64,000 nucleotides of DNA, taken from positions 16,543 through 80,542 of the forward strand of contig JBIIHW010000027.1 of NCBI GenBank assembly GCA_044235425.1, written 5' to 3'. Position numbers and translations under genes: made by a program. The notes under the pieces were generated by a model that was not told the DNA's origin, did not search any database, and saw nothing but the letters and a program-made list of their open reading frames with translations. Within the stretch, counting starts at the first letter, position 1, and each line of letters opens with the position of its first letter. Below, one piece after another: positions 1 to 9,310 of this stretch. The DNA is from JBJSXJ01 sp044235425 (GTDB lineage Bacteria; Planctomycetota; Planctomycetia; Pirellulales; Pirellulaceae).

Positions 1-962
1 AGTGGGTGACGAGCCAACCGTTCGATGCATGCCTTTCGCCCCACGACGATCCCGCATTGTGGTCCGCCGAGCAGTTTATCGCCACTGAACAGACAGAGAT
101 CGGCACCGGCTTGGATGCTCTCAGCGGCGACTGGTTCATCCGTTAATCCGAAGGCGTGAAAGTCGATCAGCGCGCCGGAACCGATGTCATCGATCACTGG
201 GACGCCGTGCTGCTGGCCTAGTTGCACGAGTTCCGCCAGCGTAGGTTGCTCGGTGAAACCGCAAATCACGTAGTTACTGGGATGCACGCGCAAGAGCGCA
301 CCTGTTTCCGGCCCCATGGCGGCCGCGAAGTCGGACAAGCGAGTTTTGTTGGTAGTGCCGACTTCGCGTAGGCGAGTGCCACTGGCGGTCATCACATCCG
401 GCAGACGATAACTGCCACCAATTTCGATCAGGTGCCCGCGCGACACAATCACCTCACGCTGGGCTGCCAGTGCCGCCAAGCTCAGCAGCGTTGCAGCGGC
501 ATTATTGTTTACCACCACCGCCGCCTCGGCACCGGTGAGTTGGCAGAGGAGTGATTCGACCGCCACGATTCGCTGCGAACGCTCTCCGGTGGCGAGATCC
601 AGTTCGACACTGGCATAACCGCGCGCGATTTCCTGCACCGCAGTAACGGCTTCGTCGGCCAAGGGGGCCCGCCCCAACCCCGTATGCAAGAGAATTCCGG
701 TGGCGTTGATGACCGGTCGCAGTGTCGGCCGATATTCCTGAGCGATCCAGTCAGCAATCTTGCTGGCCAAATCCGTGGCCGATGGAATGGGCATGTCCGC
801 TGTCGCCTCGCGGAGATCCTGCCGCAGTCGGTCAAGAAACCCGCGTACCGAGTTTGCGACAACGCTCCGGCTAGCTCGATCGACGGCGTCACGTAGCGGC
901 TGACTCTCGAGAAGTTCATGAACGGAAGGGATATTTCGCAGCAGTGAGGAAGGAGAGCGCAT
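1..962 (-). CDS. selA: L-seryl-tRNA(Sec) selenium transferase, 3' end cut by window edge
   Basis: SelA is a PLP enzyme that converts seryl-tRNA(Sec) to selenocysteinyl-tRNA(Sec) using selenophosphate. Reading the minus strand from the ATG at 962 gives an uninterrupted frame of 320 codons beginning MRSPSSLLRNIPSVHELLES, the typical SelA N-terminus. It continues through INATGILLHTGLGRAPL, an NNNAAATLLSLAAL segment, EVGTTNKTRLSDF, and SGDKLLGGPQ, whose Lys is the expected PLP-binding lysine. Family members are about 460 residues, so roughly 140 C-terminal residues lie left of the window. The gene sits 40 bp downstream of selB on the same strand and is probably cotranscribed with it; the order selB-selA is the reverse of the E. 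coli selAB operon. The only sizeable alternative frame here (509-919, minus) overlaps it completely and has no recognisable protein. Confidence 0.95.
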   Translation of the reverse strand, partial: MRSPSSLLRNIPSVHELLESQPLRDAVDRASRSVVANSVRGFLDRLRQDLREATADMPIPSATDLASKIADWIAQEYRPTLRPVINATGILLHTGLGRAPLADEAVTAVQEIARGYASVELDLATGERSQRIVAVESLLCQLTGAEAAVVVNNNAAATLLSLAALAAQREVIVSRGHLIEIGGSYRLPDVMTASGTRLREVGTTNKTRLSDFAAAMGPETGALLRVHPSNYVICGFTEQPTLAELVQLGQQHGVPVIDDIGSGALIDFHAFGLTDEPVAAESIQAGADLCLFSGDKLLGGPQCGIVVGRKACIERLARHP

Positions 963-1002
963 GAGTGTCAGTCGAGCGAGAGTGAGGGGCGGGAGATGAA
1001 GG

Positions 1003-3084
1003 TCATGGGGAAGCAGTCAGACGGGGCACGGCCAATTGTCGCAGATCGCCGCTCCGCACCGTGAACCCAATGCGATCGAGGTATTCGCAGAGCGGCACCG
1101 CATACTTGCGGGAGGTCTTGAGGATTTCTCGGATCTGACTGACGGTCAAGCCACCGGCTGCTTGCAGAGCCCCGGCTAACTGCTCCCGCACCTGTCGCTC
1201 GATCGTCGCGTGCAAGTAGAATTCGGAGGAAATCGCCACTAGCTGACCGTCTTCCGCCGCCAACTGCAGGAGCTGGGGCACGGTGGTAGCGAATCTGGTG
1301 GCGAGCTGTTGACATTGACTGACGCTGGGCGGTTCGACACCGGCCTGTTGAATGCGAGCAACTAAATCTGCAAGCAGCTTTTGTTCGTTGTGGGAAAGTT
1401 TCGGTCCGTGGCCCGCCAGCGTCACGCCCCGCTCGCTCACCCGCAGTCGACCTGCGGCTCGCAACATTTCTAAGAGCCGATCGAGAATCGCTGGCTCACC
1501 TAGATACTCCAGGCGACTCGCCACTTTCGTTCGCTCCACCGATAGTTTAAGCGGATGGTCTGCATGGAGTCGAGAGAGAACTGCAACCACTCGCTCACAA
1601 AGTCGCTCCGCCGCTCGACGATGCACCAGCAGTCGCCTTTGCGGCGATAGGGGAATCTCGATCAATTCCCGCCGCTCACACAGTCGCTCTACCTGCAATT
1701 CTGGCTGATTGATCCCCGCCAAGCGGACTAAATCGAGTGGTTGCCAGGGTCGAGTGCCACGCAGTGAGATCGCTGCCGCCGCTCGTCGCTCTTCATCGCC
1801 CAGTCGCAACGTTTCCAATTCGGTCAGATCCGCGACTTCCGCGCGTCGCAACCTCAAGGGCTCGGGATCCAATACTCGCCCCCCACCCATCGTCTCGGCG
1901 GGTGATTCACGCCGCGCCACAAACGGCTGATTCCAGGTCGCCACCGCGTCGCCTTCGAGATAGAGCTGCGCGAGTGCGGTGTCGCCGGGGGCCAACCGAG
2001 TGCGATCGAGCAGGACCAGCGTAGCCCGTAACTCCGCTGTACCTAGATGCAGTTTGAAGCGAGTCCGTGTTTTGAGCGGCGTGGCGACACTGGGAAGCAG
2101 TGTGAACTCCACCGACAACAGCCGCTGGGGAACCAGATGTCCGGGGCTGGTTAACTCTTGGCCGCGCCGCAGTTCATCATGATGAACACCCACCAAATTG
2201 ATCGCCGCTCGTTGCCCTCGATGGACCTCAGTGACGGCTTGATCGTGATGACGCAAGCCGCGTACCCGCACCGGCACTCGACCAGGCTCCACCACCAACT
2301 CCTGCCCCACCTGACAAACTCCGGCGCTCACGCTCCCGGTCACCACGGTACCGTGCCCCGCAATGGTAAAGGTGCGATCAATCGCCAAGCGAAATGGGCC
2401 CGACGACTCGACCGGACAAACCTGCGGCATTTTGGCAGCCATCGATGACTGCTCCTGCAGTTGCTCCTGCAGTTGCTCCTGCGACTGCTCCTGCAGTTGC
2501 TCGGTCGCTCGCTCCGGCGCTTGCGCCTGCGTCGTCGAAAATCCCGAGGGCGCGATCCCAGCGAGACGATAGCGGTTGGCCGTTCGCGCGGCGCGCTCCA
2601 GAGCCGCTCGCAATTGGGGCAGCCCCGAACCCGTTACGGCACTCACGGCAACCAGTTCCGCCTCCGCCAGAAAACTGTCCGCCACAAGTTCGCGCACATC
2701 CTGCTGTACCAGTTCTAACCAATCGGATGTTACCAAGTCACTTTTGGTGAGTGCGATTACGCCGGTCGGCACTCGCAGGAGCTTCAGAATTGCGAGATGT
2801 TCACGTGTCTGCTGCCGCACCGATTCATCGGCTGCGACGACGAGTAGGGCGAGATCAATGCCGGTGGCTCCCGCCAGCATGTTGCGAATAAATCGTTCGT
2901 GGCCTGGGACATCGACGATACCCAGGTGAACATCACCCAGTGCGAGCGCCGCAAATCCAATATCGATCGTGATACCGCGTTTTTTCTCCTCGGGTAAGCG
3001 ATCGCAATCCACTCCCGTTAAGGCGCGAATCAAAGAGGTTTTGCCGTGATCGATATGTCCGGCCGTGCCTAAGATCAAATCCAT
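1003..3084 (-). CDS. selB: Selenocysteine-specific elongation factor SelB
   Basis: SelB is the GTPase that delivers Sec-tRNA(Sec) to the ribosome at UGA codons followed by a SECIS hairpin. The 693-residue product has the G-domain motifs GHIDHGKT (residues 9-16), DVPGHE (58-63) and TKSD (113-116). EF-Tu-like domains follow (RTFTIAGHGTVVTGSV near 238), then a C-terminal half of winged-helix character that would bind the SECIS RNA. Length is slightly above the roughly 610-640 usual for the family. The excess is largely a Gln/Glu-rich linker at residues 195-212, encoded by a 12-bp tandem repeat between the G domain and domain 2. The start is the ATG at 3084, because MDLILGTAGHIDHGKT is the exact family N-terminus. 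selA follows 40 bp downstream. No tRNA-Sec (selC) or complete selD was recognised in the window. Confidence 0.96.
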   Translation of the reverse strand: MDLILGTAGHIDHGKTSLIRALTGVDCDRLPEEKKRGITIDIGFAALALGDVHLGIVDVPGHERFIRNMLAGATGIDLALLVVAADESVRQQTREHLAILKLLRVPTGVIALTKSDLVTSDWLELVQQDVRELVADSFLAEAELVAVSAVTGSGLPQLRAALERAARTANRYRLAGIAPSGFSTTQAQAPERATEQLQEQSQEQLQEQLQEQSSMAAKMPQVCPVESSGPFRLAIDRTFTIAGHGTVVTGSVSAGVCQVGQELVVEPGRVPVRVRGLRHHDQAVTEVHRGQRAAINLVGVHHDELRRGQELTSPGHLVPQRLLSVEFTLLPSVATPLKTRTRFKLHLGTAELRATLVLLDRTRLAPGDTALAQLYLEGDAVATWNQPFVARRESPAETMGGGRVLDPEPLRLRRAEVADLTELETLRLGDEERRAAAAISLRGTRPWQPLDLVRLAGINQPELQVERLCERRELIEIPLSPQRRLLVHRRAAERLCERVVAVLSRLHADHPLKLSVERTKVASRLEYLGEPAILDRLLEMLRAAGRLRVSERGVTLAGHGPKLSHNEQKLLADLVARIQQAGVEPPSVSQCQQLATRFATTVPQLLQLAAEDGQLVAISSEFYLHATIERQVREQLAGALQAAGGLTVSQIREILKTSRKYAVPLCEYLDRIGFTVRSGDLRQLAVPRLTASP
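2450..2497. repeat. 12-bp in-frame tandem repeat inside selB
   Basis: Four consecutive 12-bp units of the form TGCTCCTGCAGT, the third differing at its end, lie within selB. On the coding strand they encode the QLQEQ-type linker. Because the unit is a multiple of three, gain or loss of copies would keep the frame. Confidence 0.85.
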
Positions 3085-3138
3085 CGCGTCGCTATCTCGG
3101 GACTGAGAACTAGGGGAAATACAGGAGAGCAGCGTTCC

Positions 3139-3176
3139 GGTTGTTCAGCGTAGCCGATGGAGGGCGGAGAACAACC
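3139..3176. other. Inverted repeat upstream of selB
   Basis: GGTTGTTC (3139-3146) and GAACAACC (3169-3176) form an 8-bp perfect inverted repeat with a 22-bp spacer, 55-92 bp upstream of the selB start. It could be an operator or a leader hairpin of the selBA transcript; nothing in the sequence decides between these. The rest of 3085-3367 shows no convincing gene. Confidence 0.4.
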
Positions 3177-3367
3177 TGGCCTGTACTCGATGCGGCAGCT
3201 TTGCCCCACACTACCGCCATGATGTGCGCTGAGCTTATGAGCAGAGCCGGCCGAGCACCGCGAGCGATCAGCGGTACCAGGCCATCAGTACGAGGCCAGC
3301 GATGCCAGGCCCGTCGAGCGTCAAGCGTAATGGCGCGCGGGAACTCGGATGCGATCTGGCCACTCGC

Positions 3368-3850
3368 TCAAAAGTCGGGACGACTTTTGCCAACCCATTC
3401 TGTCACCGTTTCAGTGTTCTTTTCTTTTTTGAGCGTTGAGGACATCCAGGATGGCATCCACCAGGAACTCTCTGACTTGGCCGCCGCGGATTTCGACTTG
3501 CTCACGCGGCTACCCGAGAGCGGTGCTGGCACCGGCTTACTGGGCTTCGTCCAGGGCATCAGTGTGTACTGGGTATTCGTGGCGAACGACTTGGTGTTAC
3601 TGGATATCTTCGACCAAGTTGAGGGAGTATTGGACGATTTGGGAGCCGGCTTTTTAGGTGCCGGAGCGGGCTTTGCCGTGGACTTGGAGGACCCCGAAAA
3701 AGCTTGTCCCCAGGTCATTGGGTTCCAGGCCGATACCCCACTGGAATCCTCCGCGCGAACCACCGTTGACTCGACCATTCCCAGCCCGCCGATCACCAGG
3801 ACCGCTAGCCAGAGACCTGAACGGCGACGAGCAAGACGAAACTGTTTCAT
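3368..3850 (-). CDS. Secreted Ser/Lys/Pro-rich small protein, unknown function
   Basis: A 160-residue protein I do not recognise. I chose the ATG at 3850, not the longer frame starting at 3940, because it gives a classical signal peptide: MKQFRLARRRSGLWLAVLVI followed by a hydrophobic stretch ending near VRAEDS. The mature part is rich in Ser, Lys, Pro and Ala (KSTAKPAPAPKKPAPKSSNT), with scattered Trp-containing segments (AWNPMTWGQAF, WWMPSWMSS), and is probably exported and partly disordered. A small perfect hairpin covers the stop codon. It stands alone between selB (same strand, 283 bp away) and the divergent proC. Composition and signal peptide make it a likely real gene of lineage-specific type. 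Confidence 0.65.
   Translation of the reverse strand: MKQFRLARRRSGLWLAVLVIGGLGMVESTVVRAEDSSGVSAWNPMTWGQAFSGSSKSTAKPAPAPKKPAPKSSNTPSTWSKISSNTKSFATNTQYTLMPWTKPSKPVPAPLSGSRVSKSKSAAAKSESSWWMPSWMSSTLKKEKNTETVTEWVGKSRPDF
3370..3388 (-). terminator. Hairpin at the 3' end of the small secreted-protein gene
   Basis: AAAAGTCG-GGA-CGACTTTT is an 8-bp perfect stem with a 3-nt loop, lying exactly at the stop codon of the minus-strand gene ending at 3368. It has a T-tract in its descending arm, but G+C content in the stem is modest, so termination is plausible rather than certain. Confidence 0.35.
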
Positions 3851-4118
3851 GATGATCACCCCAACAAGAAACTTACCAACCAATCCTTCAAGGACCGTGG
3901 CGGGGAGTGTCCGGAAAGTTAGCGGCGGGATCAAGGTCAAAAAATGAGAATCTGCTGATGAGGGGCCGAGAGCGGACCAGCGGAACCGAGCTGCGGCTTG
4001 CCGCTGAATGAGCTTTTCCGTAATATTCAGGCTTTCAGGGGCCGCTGGAGGGGTGATCTCGTGCGGTGGCGGTCTTGTCAGCCCGGAATGATCCGCGGCG
4101 TTACCGATTTGGTTAGCT

Positions 4119-4928
4119 ATGATCGATCGACGAATTGGTTTTATCGGTGCTGGTCAGATGGCTCGAGCTCTGGCTCGGGGTTTTGTTCAAGCGGGACTGG
4201 TCGCGCCGACCTCTTTAGTGGCTTACGATCCTCACGCTGACACCGTGCGACAATTGGCCAGCGACATCAGTGGGCTTGCCGTGGCCGCAGACAATGCCGC
4301 CGTCGCCTTGCAAGCGGACATCCTGATCATCGCCGTCAAGCCTCAGCATGTGCCGGCCGCGCTCGCGGAACTTGAAGCGGCCATCACGCCGCAGCATCTC
4401 GTGATGTCCGTGGCTGCGGGAGTCACTCTGCGAGCGTTATCGGCGGGACTGGGAACCGAGCGGATCGTGCGCGTCATGCCGAACACACCGGCTTTGGTGG
4501 GCCGTGGCGCGGCTGCGTTTTCGCTGGGTGCCGCTGTCACGCCCCAAGATGCCAAACTGGTCGCGGAATTGATGAGCGCGGTGGGGATGGCCATTCCGCT
4601 GGACGAACGATTGCTGGATGCCGTCACCGGGCTCTCCGGCTCCGGTCCGGCTTTCGTCTACCTGATGATTGAAGCGCTGAGCGATGCGGGGGTGCGAGTG
4701 GGACTACCACGAGCCAGTGCGCTGGCCCTGGCCGCTCAAACGGTTCGCGGAGCCGCTGAAATGGTCATTTGTACGGGCGAACATCCGGCGGTGCTGAAGG
4801 ATAAAGTCGCCAGCCCGGCTGGCACCACGATTGCGGGCTTGAGTGTGCTGGAGCAACAGGGGGTCCGTGGAGCATTGATTTCCGCCGTGGTGGCAGCTAC
4901 CGAACGATCGCGGGAACTAGGACAATAG
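4119..4928 (+). CDS. proC: Pyrroline-5-carboxylate reductase
   Basis: ProC carries out the last step of proline synthesis, the NAD(P)H-dependent reduction of 1-pyrroline-5-carboxylate. The 269-residue product has the usual family length. It starts MIDRRIGFIGAGQMARALARG, with the Rossmann GxGxM dinucleotide-binding turn, and has the VMPNTPALVGRGAAAF segment. It ends with the P5CR signature region TGLSGSGPAFVYLMIEALSDAG and PAGTTIAGLSVLEQQGVRGA, which form the substrate-binding helices and dimer interface. The start ATG matches the family N-terminus exactly. The gene is divergent from the small secreted-protein gene and is followed after 40 bp by a small Cys-containing protein on the same strand, which may share the transcript. 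Confidence 0.96.
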   Translation: MIDRRIGFIGAGQMARALARGFVQAGLVAPTSLVAYDPHADTVRQLASDISGLAVAADNAAVALQADILIIAVKPQHVPAALAELEAAITPQHLVMSVAAGVTLRALSAGLGTERIVRVMPNTPALVGRGAAAFSLGAAVTPQDAKLVAELMSAVGMAIPLDERLLDAVTGLSGSGPAFVYLMIEALSDAGVRVGLPRASALALAAQTVRGAAEMVICTGEHPAVLKDKVASPAGTTIAGLSVLEQQGVRGALISAVVAATERSRELGQ

Positions 4929-4968
4929 GTGCTAGTCAGCAGTTTCGTTCAGCGGATTAGCGTGAGGT

Positions 4969-5208
4969 GTGAGAGTGCGTTCGATCTTTTGCGTTGTCGA
5001 TGACAAACATGTGCCGCTCTACCGCATCATGTGGGTTGCCGCCGTGCCCCATTTCTGCGGCGATGATGAATGTCAGTGTGAAGGCATGTACGAAGTGCGT
5101 CTGGAACAAGACGAATCCGTCTGGGCTAATCGTCAAGAACGAGACGATGTCCTCAAGGCACTGGAAGCGTGGCAGGGCGGCGGCCCGCGCGAAGACGAAG
5201 AATTTTAA
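4969..5208 (+). CDS. Small acidic Cys-containing protein, unknown function
   Basis: A 79-residue protein with GTG start (an alternative GTG lies two codons later). It reads MRVRSIFCVVDDKHVPLYRI and contains a Cys-rich element HFCGDDECQCEG followed by an acidic C-terminal half (VRLEQDESVWANRQERDDVL). The three closely spaced Cys plus a preceding His could bind a metal, but this is inference. It lies 40 bp after proC on the same strand and converges with the porin gene, whose stop is 13 bp away. No signal peptide or membrane segment is present. Codon use resembles its neighbours, so I take it as a real small gene without a known function. Confidence 0.6.
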   Translation: MRVRSIFCVVDDKHVPLYRIMWVAAVPHFCGDDECQCEGMYEVRLEQDESVWANRQERDDVLKALEAWQGGGPREDEEF

Positions 5209-5220
5209 ACTCGCTCGCCT

Positions 5221-6771
5221 CTACCAATTGAAATCAAACCGCAGCGCCAGCAAGTCGGACTGAGTCGTACCGTAGGTGGTTTGCTGAGTGGTCAGCGGGT
5301 GAATCCAGTCGAACATGACGCGCGTGCGATCACTCCAATACCAGTTCACACCCAGCGTGAAATCGTTGTACTGACCACGATTCAGATTGGAAAAATCCAG
5401 GTGTGACCACCTCGCCTTGGCCTCCCAGGCACCCCAACTCGCCCCGCCAGGAACGATAAAGAAATTATTCGTCGGCACATTTCGTCCAAACTGTGCTCCA
5501 TGCTGACCAAAGCGCTCATACATCCGATGCTCGCCCGTCAAAAAGTAACTCGCATGCACATAAGTCCCATTCGTTTGCACGCGTGATCCCTGCGTTTGAT
5601 CGATGGAATCCAAGAACGTTTCAGCTTGCACCGTAAACGACCCCAGGACGATCGCTAATTCTAAGTTACCGGTCGTATGCGAATCCGCCAGAATCGAACC
5701 GGAATCGATGAGTCGCGGACCGAGATGTACTTGCGGCCGAGTGCGAAACTGCACGCGTCCATCTTGATCCACGGTATGCAGCACTCCGAAACCCGTATGG
5801 AGCACCCGCCGCCCTCCCGAATCTTCGTCGTAGATCGGCACCCAGGTTACGCGACTGGCTAGCCGCAGCCCTTGATTATCATCAATGCGATACTTCAATC
5901 CCTCGCTTAGACTATCTACGAACACACCACCCGACCAAGTCCAAGCCTCGTTCTCCGTGTGATTGTAAAAGGCAATTCCGAGTTCACGATCCGCCGCATA
6001 AACCGGTTGAGTGGGTATGGAGCGCTCGAGGAAAATATTATTCGTGTCATTCGTCACCTGCTCGAGACTGAAGGGGACGAAGAAGTTTCCAATCCGAAAC
6101 CTTCCCAGGAAGGGGATTTCGTTCACCGAAAAATAGGCATCCTTCACCGCCGGTGCGATACTTTCCGCCGTCGTTCCAATTTGTTCGGGCTCCAACGTCA
6201 TCTGTAAACGAAAATCGTAGACCCCATAGCCCTGGCCATCCGCCACCAATCGAACTCGACGAAACTCGAAAAAATCGCTGGCCGGAATTGCCGAACTGGC
6301 TCGAGCCCAGTTCACGTAGTCGGCCTGCACGTGGCCACCTAACTTCACCGTCCATTTTTCACTGGACAGATCAATCCAATCTGCCGCTTGACGTCGCTCC
6401 CGCTCCAACTTCTCTCGCTCCGCCCGTTCGCGAGTGCTGAGTCGCGTCTCTAACTCGGCCACTCGCTGCGACAACTCCGCCACCAACGTACCGTCGTCGG
6501 ACTGCACTAAAACGGGCGCCTCAGACTCACTCACCGGCGCCGCCTCGCCGGCCTTGGCGTTGGCTTCGTCGTTGGCCTCAACAGAGGCCCCAGCGACCAT
6601 CACACTCAACCCCAACATGATTAGCCAGAGGAGCAGCTGAGCTGCTCGTCGACTGCGGAATGCCCGTGTCGCCTGCCCTCTTGATGGACGTGCATCCTTG
6701 CGTTTTCCCGCCAAGGCGCAATCGCCAGCGCAGGCAAGATTGAGTGGCGGCAAACGAGGTAAGAAATCCAT
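5221..6771 (-). CDS. Outer-membrane porin of the OprO/OprP type
   Basis: Predicted 516-residue porin of the phosphate-selective OprO/P family. The ATG at 6771 is preferred over the longer frame (to 6876) because it places a basic stretch (RRAAQ) just before the hydrophobic signal sequence LLLWLIMLGLSVMVAGASV (about residues 45-63). A Glu/Arg-rich coiled coil follows (about 94-128, TLVAELSQRVAELETRL). This would suit periplasmic trimerisation or peptidoglycan contact. The barrel runs from about 137: KWTVKLGGHVQADYV, FFEFRRVRLVADGQGYGVYD, FRIGNFFVPFSLEQ, ending LALRFDFNW with the terminal aromatic residue typical of outer-membrane barrels. Similar barrel fragments in the body (RVMFDWIHPL) support the call. 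The substrate cannot be read from the sequence. Confidence 0.88.
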   Translation of the reverse strand: MDFLPRLPPLNLACAGDCALAGKRKDARPSRGQATRAFRSRRAAQLLLWLIMLGLSVMVAGASVEANDEANAKAGEAAPVSESEAPVLVQSDDGTLVAELSQRVAELETRLSTRERAEREKLERERRQAADWIDLSSEKWTVKLGGHVQADYVNWARASSAIPASDFFEFRRVRLVADGQGYGVYDFRLQMTLEPEQIGTTAESIAPAVKDAYFSVNEIPFLGRFRIGNFFVPFSLEQVTNDTNNIFLERSIPTQPVYAADRELGIAFYNHTENEAWTWSGGVFVDSLSEGLKYRIDDNQGLRLASRVTWVPIYDEDSGGRRVLHTGFGVLHTVDQDGRVQFRTRPQVHLGPRLIDSGSILADSHTTGNLELAIVLGSFTVQAETFLDSIDQTQGSRVQTNGTYVHASYFLTGEHRMYERFGQHGAQFGRNVPTNNFFIVPGGASWGAWEAKARWSHLDFSNLNRGQYNDFTLGVNWYWSDRTRVMFDWIHPLTTQQTTYGTTQSDLLALRFDFNW

Positions 6772-7150
6772 GCGACGGCCAGGGTCTGGGAGGATTGAGC
6801 ACCGGGTATAGCTGGAGGCGAAGCACCAGCGATTCGTTGGTAAGAGCCTCCCAGTTGACGGGTCAGCCAGCGGCAACCGGCACAGTTTCCGCAGATTACT
6901 TTATCGGCACAACCGTCAGGCTCCTTGAGCGGAGACACGGGGTAGTCGAGAGACACCCTCGATCGCGGTCAGTGACTCACGCGGTTATCGCCTGACCGAA
7001 CAACAGCCCCCTCGCAACTAACCTCAACCGCCCCAACTACCCAGCCTTCGTTCCCCAGTCACCCAATCAATTGGGCTTCCCCTTGCAATATCCCCGCAAT
7101 AGTTTCGTACCCTCCGTGCGCAACAAAATCGTGTCGCCGTGCGCCACGCA
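6772..7150. other. Intergenic region between porin and M28 peptidase
   Basis: This 379-bp stretch contains the upstream region of the porin (right side) and the region downstream of the peptidase stop (left side). I see no gene. A short palindrome CCCAATCAATTGGG lies at 7062-7075. No clear promoter could be assigned. Confidence 0.5.
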
Positions 7151-9310
7151 TTACCGGGGGGCATCGAGGCGGACATCGAGGGTCACGGTTTCTTTACCGC
7201 GTTTAACGGTGACTGGCACTTTATCGCCGGTTTTGAACTTACGCAGAGCGCTATCGAAATCCTCCAGGCTACCGATTTTGCTTTCACCCATCTTGATGAT
7301 GATGTCACCGGCTTTGAGTCCACCGCGTTCGGCGGGACTACCCTTAGTGACTCCCATGAGCGCATAACCACCGCCTTCCTGAGCGAAATCGGGAATACTG
7401 CCAAAGTAGGGACGATCGCCCGAGCGTTCGATTTGGGCACTGCCCTTTACTTCAAGATAGTTTGGACGCTTTTCGGTTTCGGCGATTCGCAGTGCGGTCT
7501 CGGTTACCAAGTCCACAATCCGGCGCATCCCAGGAACATTGATCCGCTCCGCGTCATCACTCGGTCGGTGGTAGTCGCTGTGAGTGCCCGTGAAGAAGTG
7601 GAAAACGGGGATCTTTTTCGAGTAGAACGAGGCGTGATCACTCGGTCCCATGCCCTCGGGGTGTTTGGTGAGCAAAAACTGATGTTTCTTGTTCAGTTCT
7701 TCGATGAGCGGATCAAACTCGGTGGCCGTTCCCGTGCCGTACACGATGAGTTTATTGTCAAGCAGTCGCCCGACCATGTCCATGTTGAGCATGGCGACGG
7801 TGTTTTCGAGCGGGAAGCGAGGTTCGCGGACATACCGGGCACTACCGATCAAGCCGCGTTCTTCGCCGGTGAACGCGATAAACACAAACCGTCGACGCGG
7901 CTTCTTTTCGGCTTTCGCGAGACGCCGAGCGACTTCCAGTAGGCTGACGGTTCCCGAAGCGTTGTCGTCGGCACCGTTATGAATGTCTGGGGTCCAGGGA
8001 GCATTCGAGAGCGAACCACTTCCCGGGCCTCCCTTGCCCAAGTGGTCGTAGTGAGCACCGATGACGATGGTCTCGTCGGCCAACGGTCCTTCACCTTCTA
8101 GCACTCCCACAACATTGGCAACGTCGGCCTGCTTGAACAGAACCTCGGCTTGCACGTCGGCTTTCCAACCATCCAACACGCGGCTTTGCGGTTTCGGTCC
8201 GTCGTCGATCTGTTTTTCCAGAGTGGCTAGATCGGTACCAAGCGATTTGAGGATCGGATCGATGGCCGCTCGGCGGCAGAAGAAGACGGGCGGATTCTTC
8301 GCATTACTACCTTGCCCCGCTTCCAGAAAACCAGGAATGGTATCGAAGTCTCCCTTTAGTCGATCGCCGCTGGCCTGCAAGCGTTCGACTTGTTTCATGA
8401 CTTCCTCACGATGCTTGGTCTGATCTTCCAGCGAAGGCTGTTCGAGTTTGCGAAACTCGGCTTGGAGGTCCGCCAATTTGTTCGCGGTTTCCATCCAAGT
8501 CTTCGCCTCGCCGGTACGCTGCTGGTTACTCGTGAAATCGTCGTTCACGATGATGACGGCGGCGGCGGAGTGTTCGTTGGCGTTGGCGATTTTGCGGAAG
8601 AAGGGTGCGTGCTGAGACGGATTAGTGCCGTTGAAGACGCTTTTGGGATCATTCTGCTGAGGCTCACGACGAACGATGATGACAACTTTGCCGGCGACGT
8701 CGAGTCCTTCGTAGTCATCGTACTTTTCATTTTTTCCCGTGATGCCATAGCCAGCGAACACCACCGGGGCACTTACCTTTCCACTACCTCCCAGGGCGAG
8801 CGTGTGAAAATCCTTTTCGAGTTGCAAGGTGATTCGACGAGGTTCACCACCTTCTTTCTCCGGTGGTCCCGTAAACGTAATGGAGTTATTTTCGACGGGG
8901 CCTCGTTCCACCGATGCCAGCATCTGAAATTTCTGATAGGGTTCGCCGGCGAACAGATCGGTCTTCAGGCCCACTTTTTTGAATTCAGCGGCGATGAATT
9001 CCGCCGCCTTCTGCAAACCGTTGGTGCCGATGCCGCGGCCTTCCAATTCATCGGAGGCCAAGTGGCGAATGTCTTGGGTCAATCGCGCCTCAGATTCATC
9101 ACCTTCCGCCGCCACGACTACTCGACGAGCCAAACTGCTTGGTTCATTCCAAACGATGCCCGTGAGTGCCAGCAGCGTGAGAGCTCCACCGAGGGCCGCG
9201 AGTTTCCGCCGAGCGGAGCTCCACTGTCGTTGGGCCAAAGGGGCCTTCAACCACTGCGATCGTTCCGCCATCCTCGACTCGCTGCAACCCTTTAAACGTG
9301 ACGCTGGCAT
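7151..9310 (-). CDS. Secreted M28-family zinc metallopeptidase with C-terminal PDZ domain
   Basis: A 719-residue exported aminopeptidase-type enzyme. A hydrophobic segment at residues 38-53 acts as a signal peptide or anchor. A PA-like insert lies around 170-260 (VFAGYGITG, GKVVIIVRR). The M28 core carries the zinc-site residues H420/D422 (GAHYDH), D448 (GADDNASG), E483/E484 (TGEERG), D511 (MDMVG) and H581 (HRPSDD), so the active site looks complete. Residues 647-716 are a PDZ domain (YALMGVTKGSPAERGGLKAG) that probably recruits substrates. The start at 9310 has AGGAG about 10 nt upstream; an internal ATG at 9271 is an alternative. It is divergent from the receiver-domain gene. It likely trims peptides in the periplasm or outside the cell. 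Confidence 0.92.
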   Translation of the reverse strand: MPASRLKGCSESRMAERSQWLKAPLAQRQWSSARRKLAALGGALTLLALTGIVWNEPSSLARRVVVAAEGDESEARLTQDIRHLASDELEGRGIGTNGLQKAAEFIAAEFKKVGLKTDLFAGEPYQKFQMLASVERGPVENNSITFTGPPEKEGGEPRRITLQLEKDFHTLALGGSGKVSAPVVFAGYGITGKNEKYDDYEGLDVAGKVVIIVRREPQQNDPKSVFNGTNPSQHAPFFRKIANANEHSAAAVIIVNDDFTSNQQRTGEAKTWMETANKLADLQAEFRKLEQPSLEDQTKHREEVMKQVERLQASGDRLKGDFDTIPGFLEAGQGSNAKNPPVFFCRRAAIDPILKSLGTDLATLEKQIDDGPKPQSRVLDGWKADVQAEVLFKQADVANVVGVLEGEGPLADETIVIGAHYDHLGKGGPGSGSLSNAPWTPDIHNGADDNASGTVSLLEVARRLAKAEKKPRRRFVFIAFTGEERGLIGSARYVREPRFPLENTVAMLNMDMVGRLLDNKLIVYGTGTATEFDPLIEELNKKHQFLLTKHPEGMGPSDHASFYSKKIPVFHFFTGTHSDYHRPSDDAERINVPGMRRIVDLVTETALRIAETEKRPNYLEVKGSAQIERSGDRPYFGSIPDFAQEGGGYALMGVTKGSPAERGGLKAGDIIIKMGESKIGSLEDFDSALRKFKTGDKVPVTVKRGKETVTLDVRLDAPR

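Noticed and set aside
3141..3947. Plus-strand open frame of 268 codons
   Set aside because: It covers the minus-strand small secreted-protein gene, which has a clear signal peptide; the plus-strand translation looks random.
8390..9295. Plus-strand open frame of 301 codons
   Set aside because: It is antisense to the M28 peptidase, whose domains are complete; the frame has no recognisable protein pattern.
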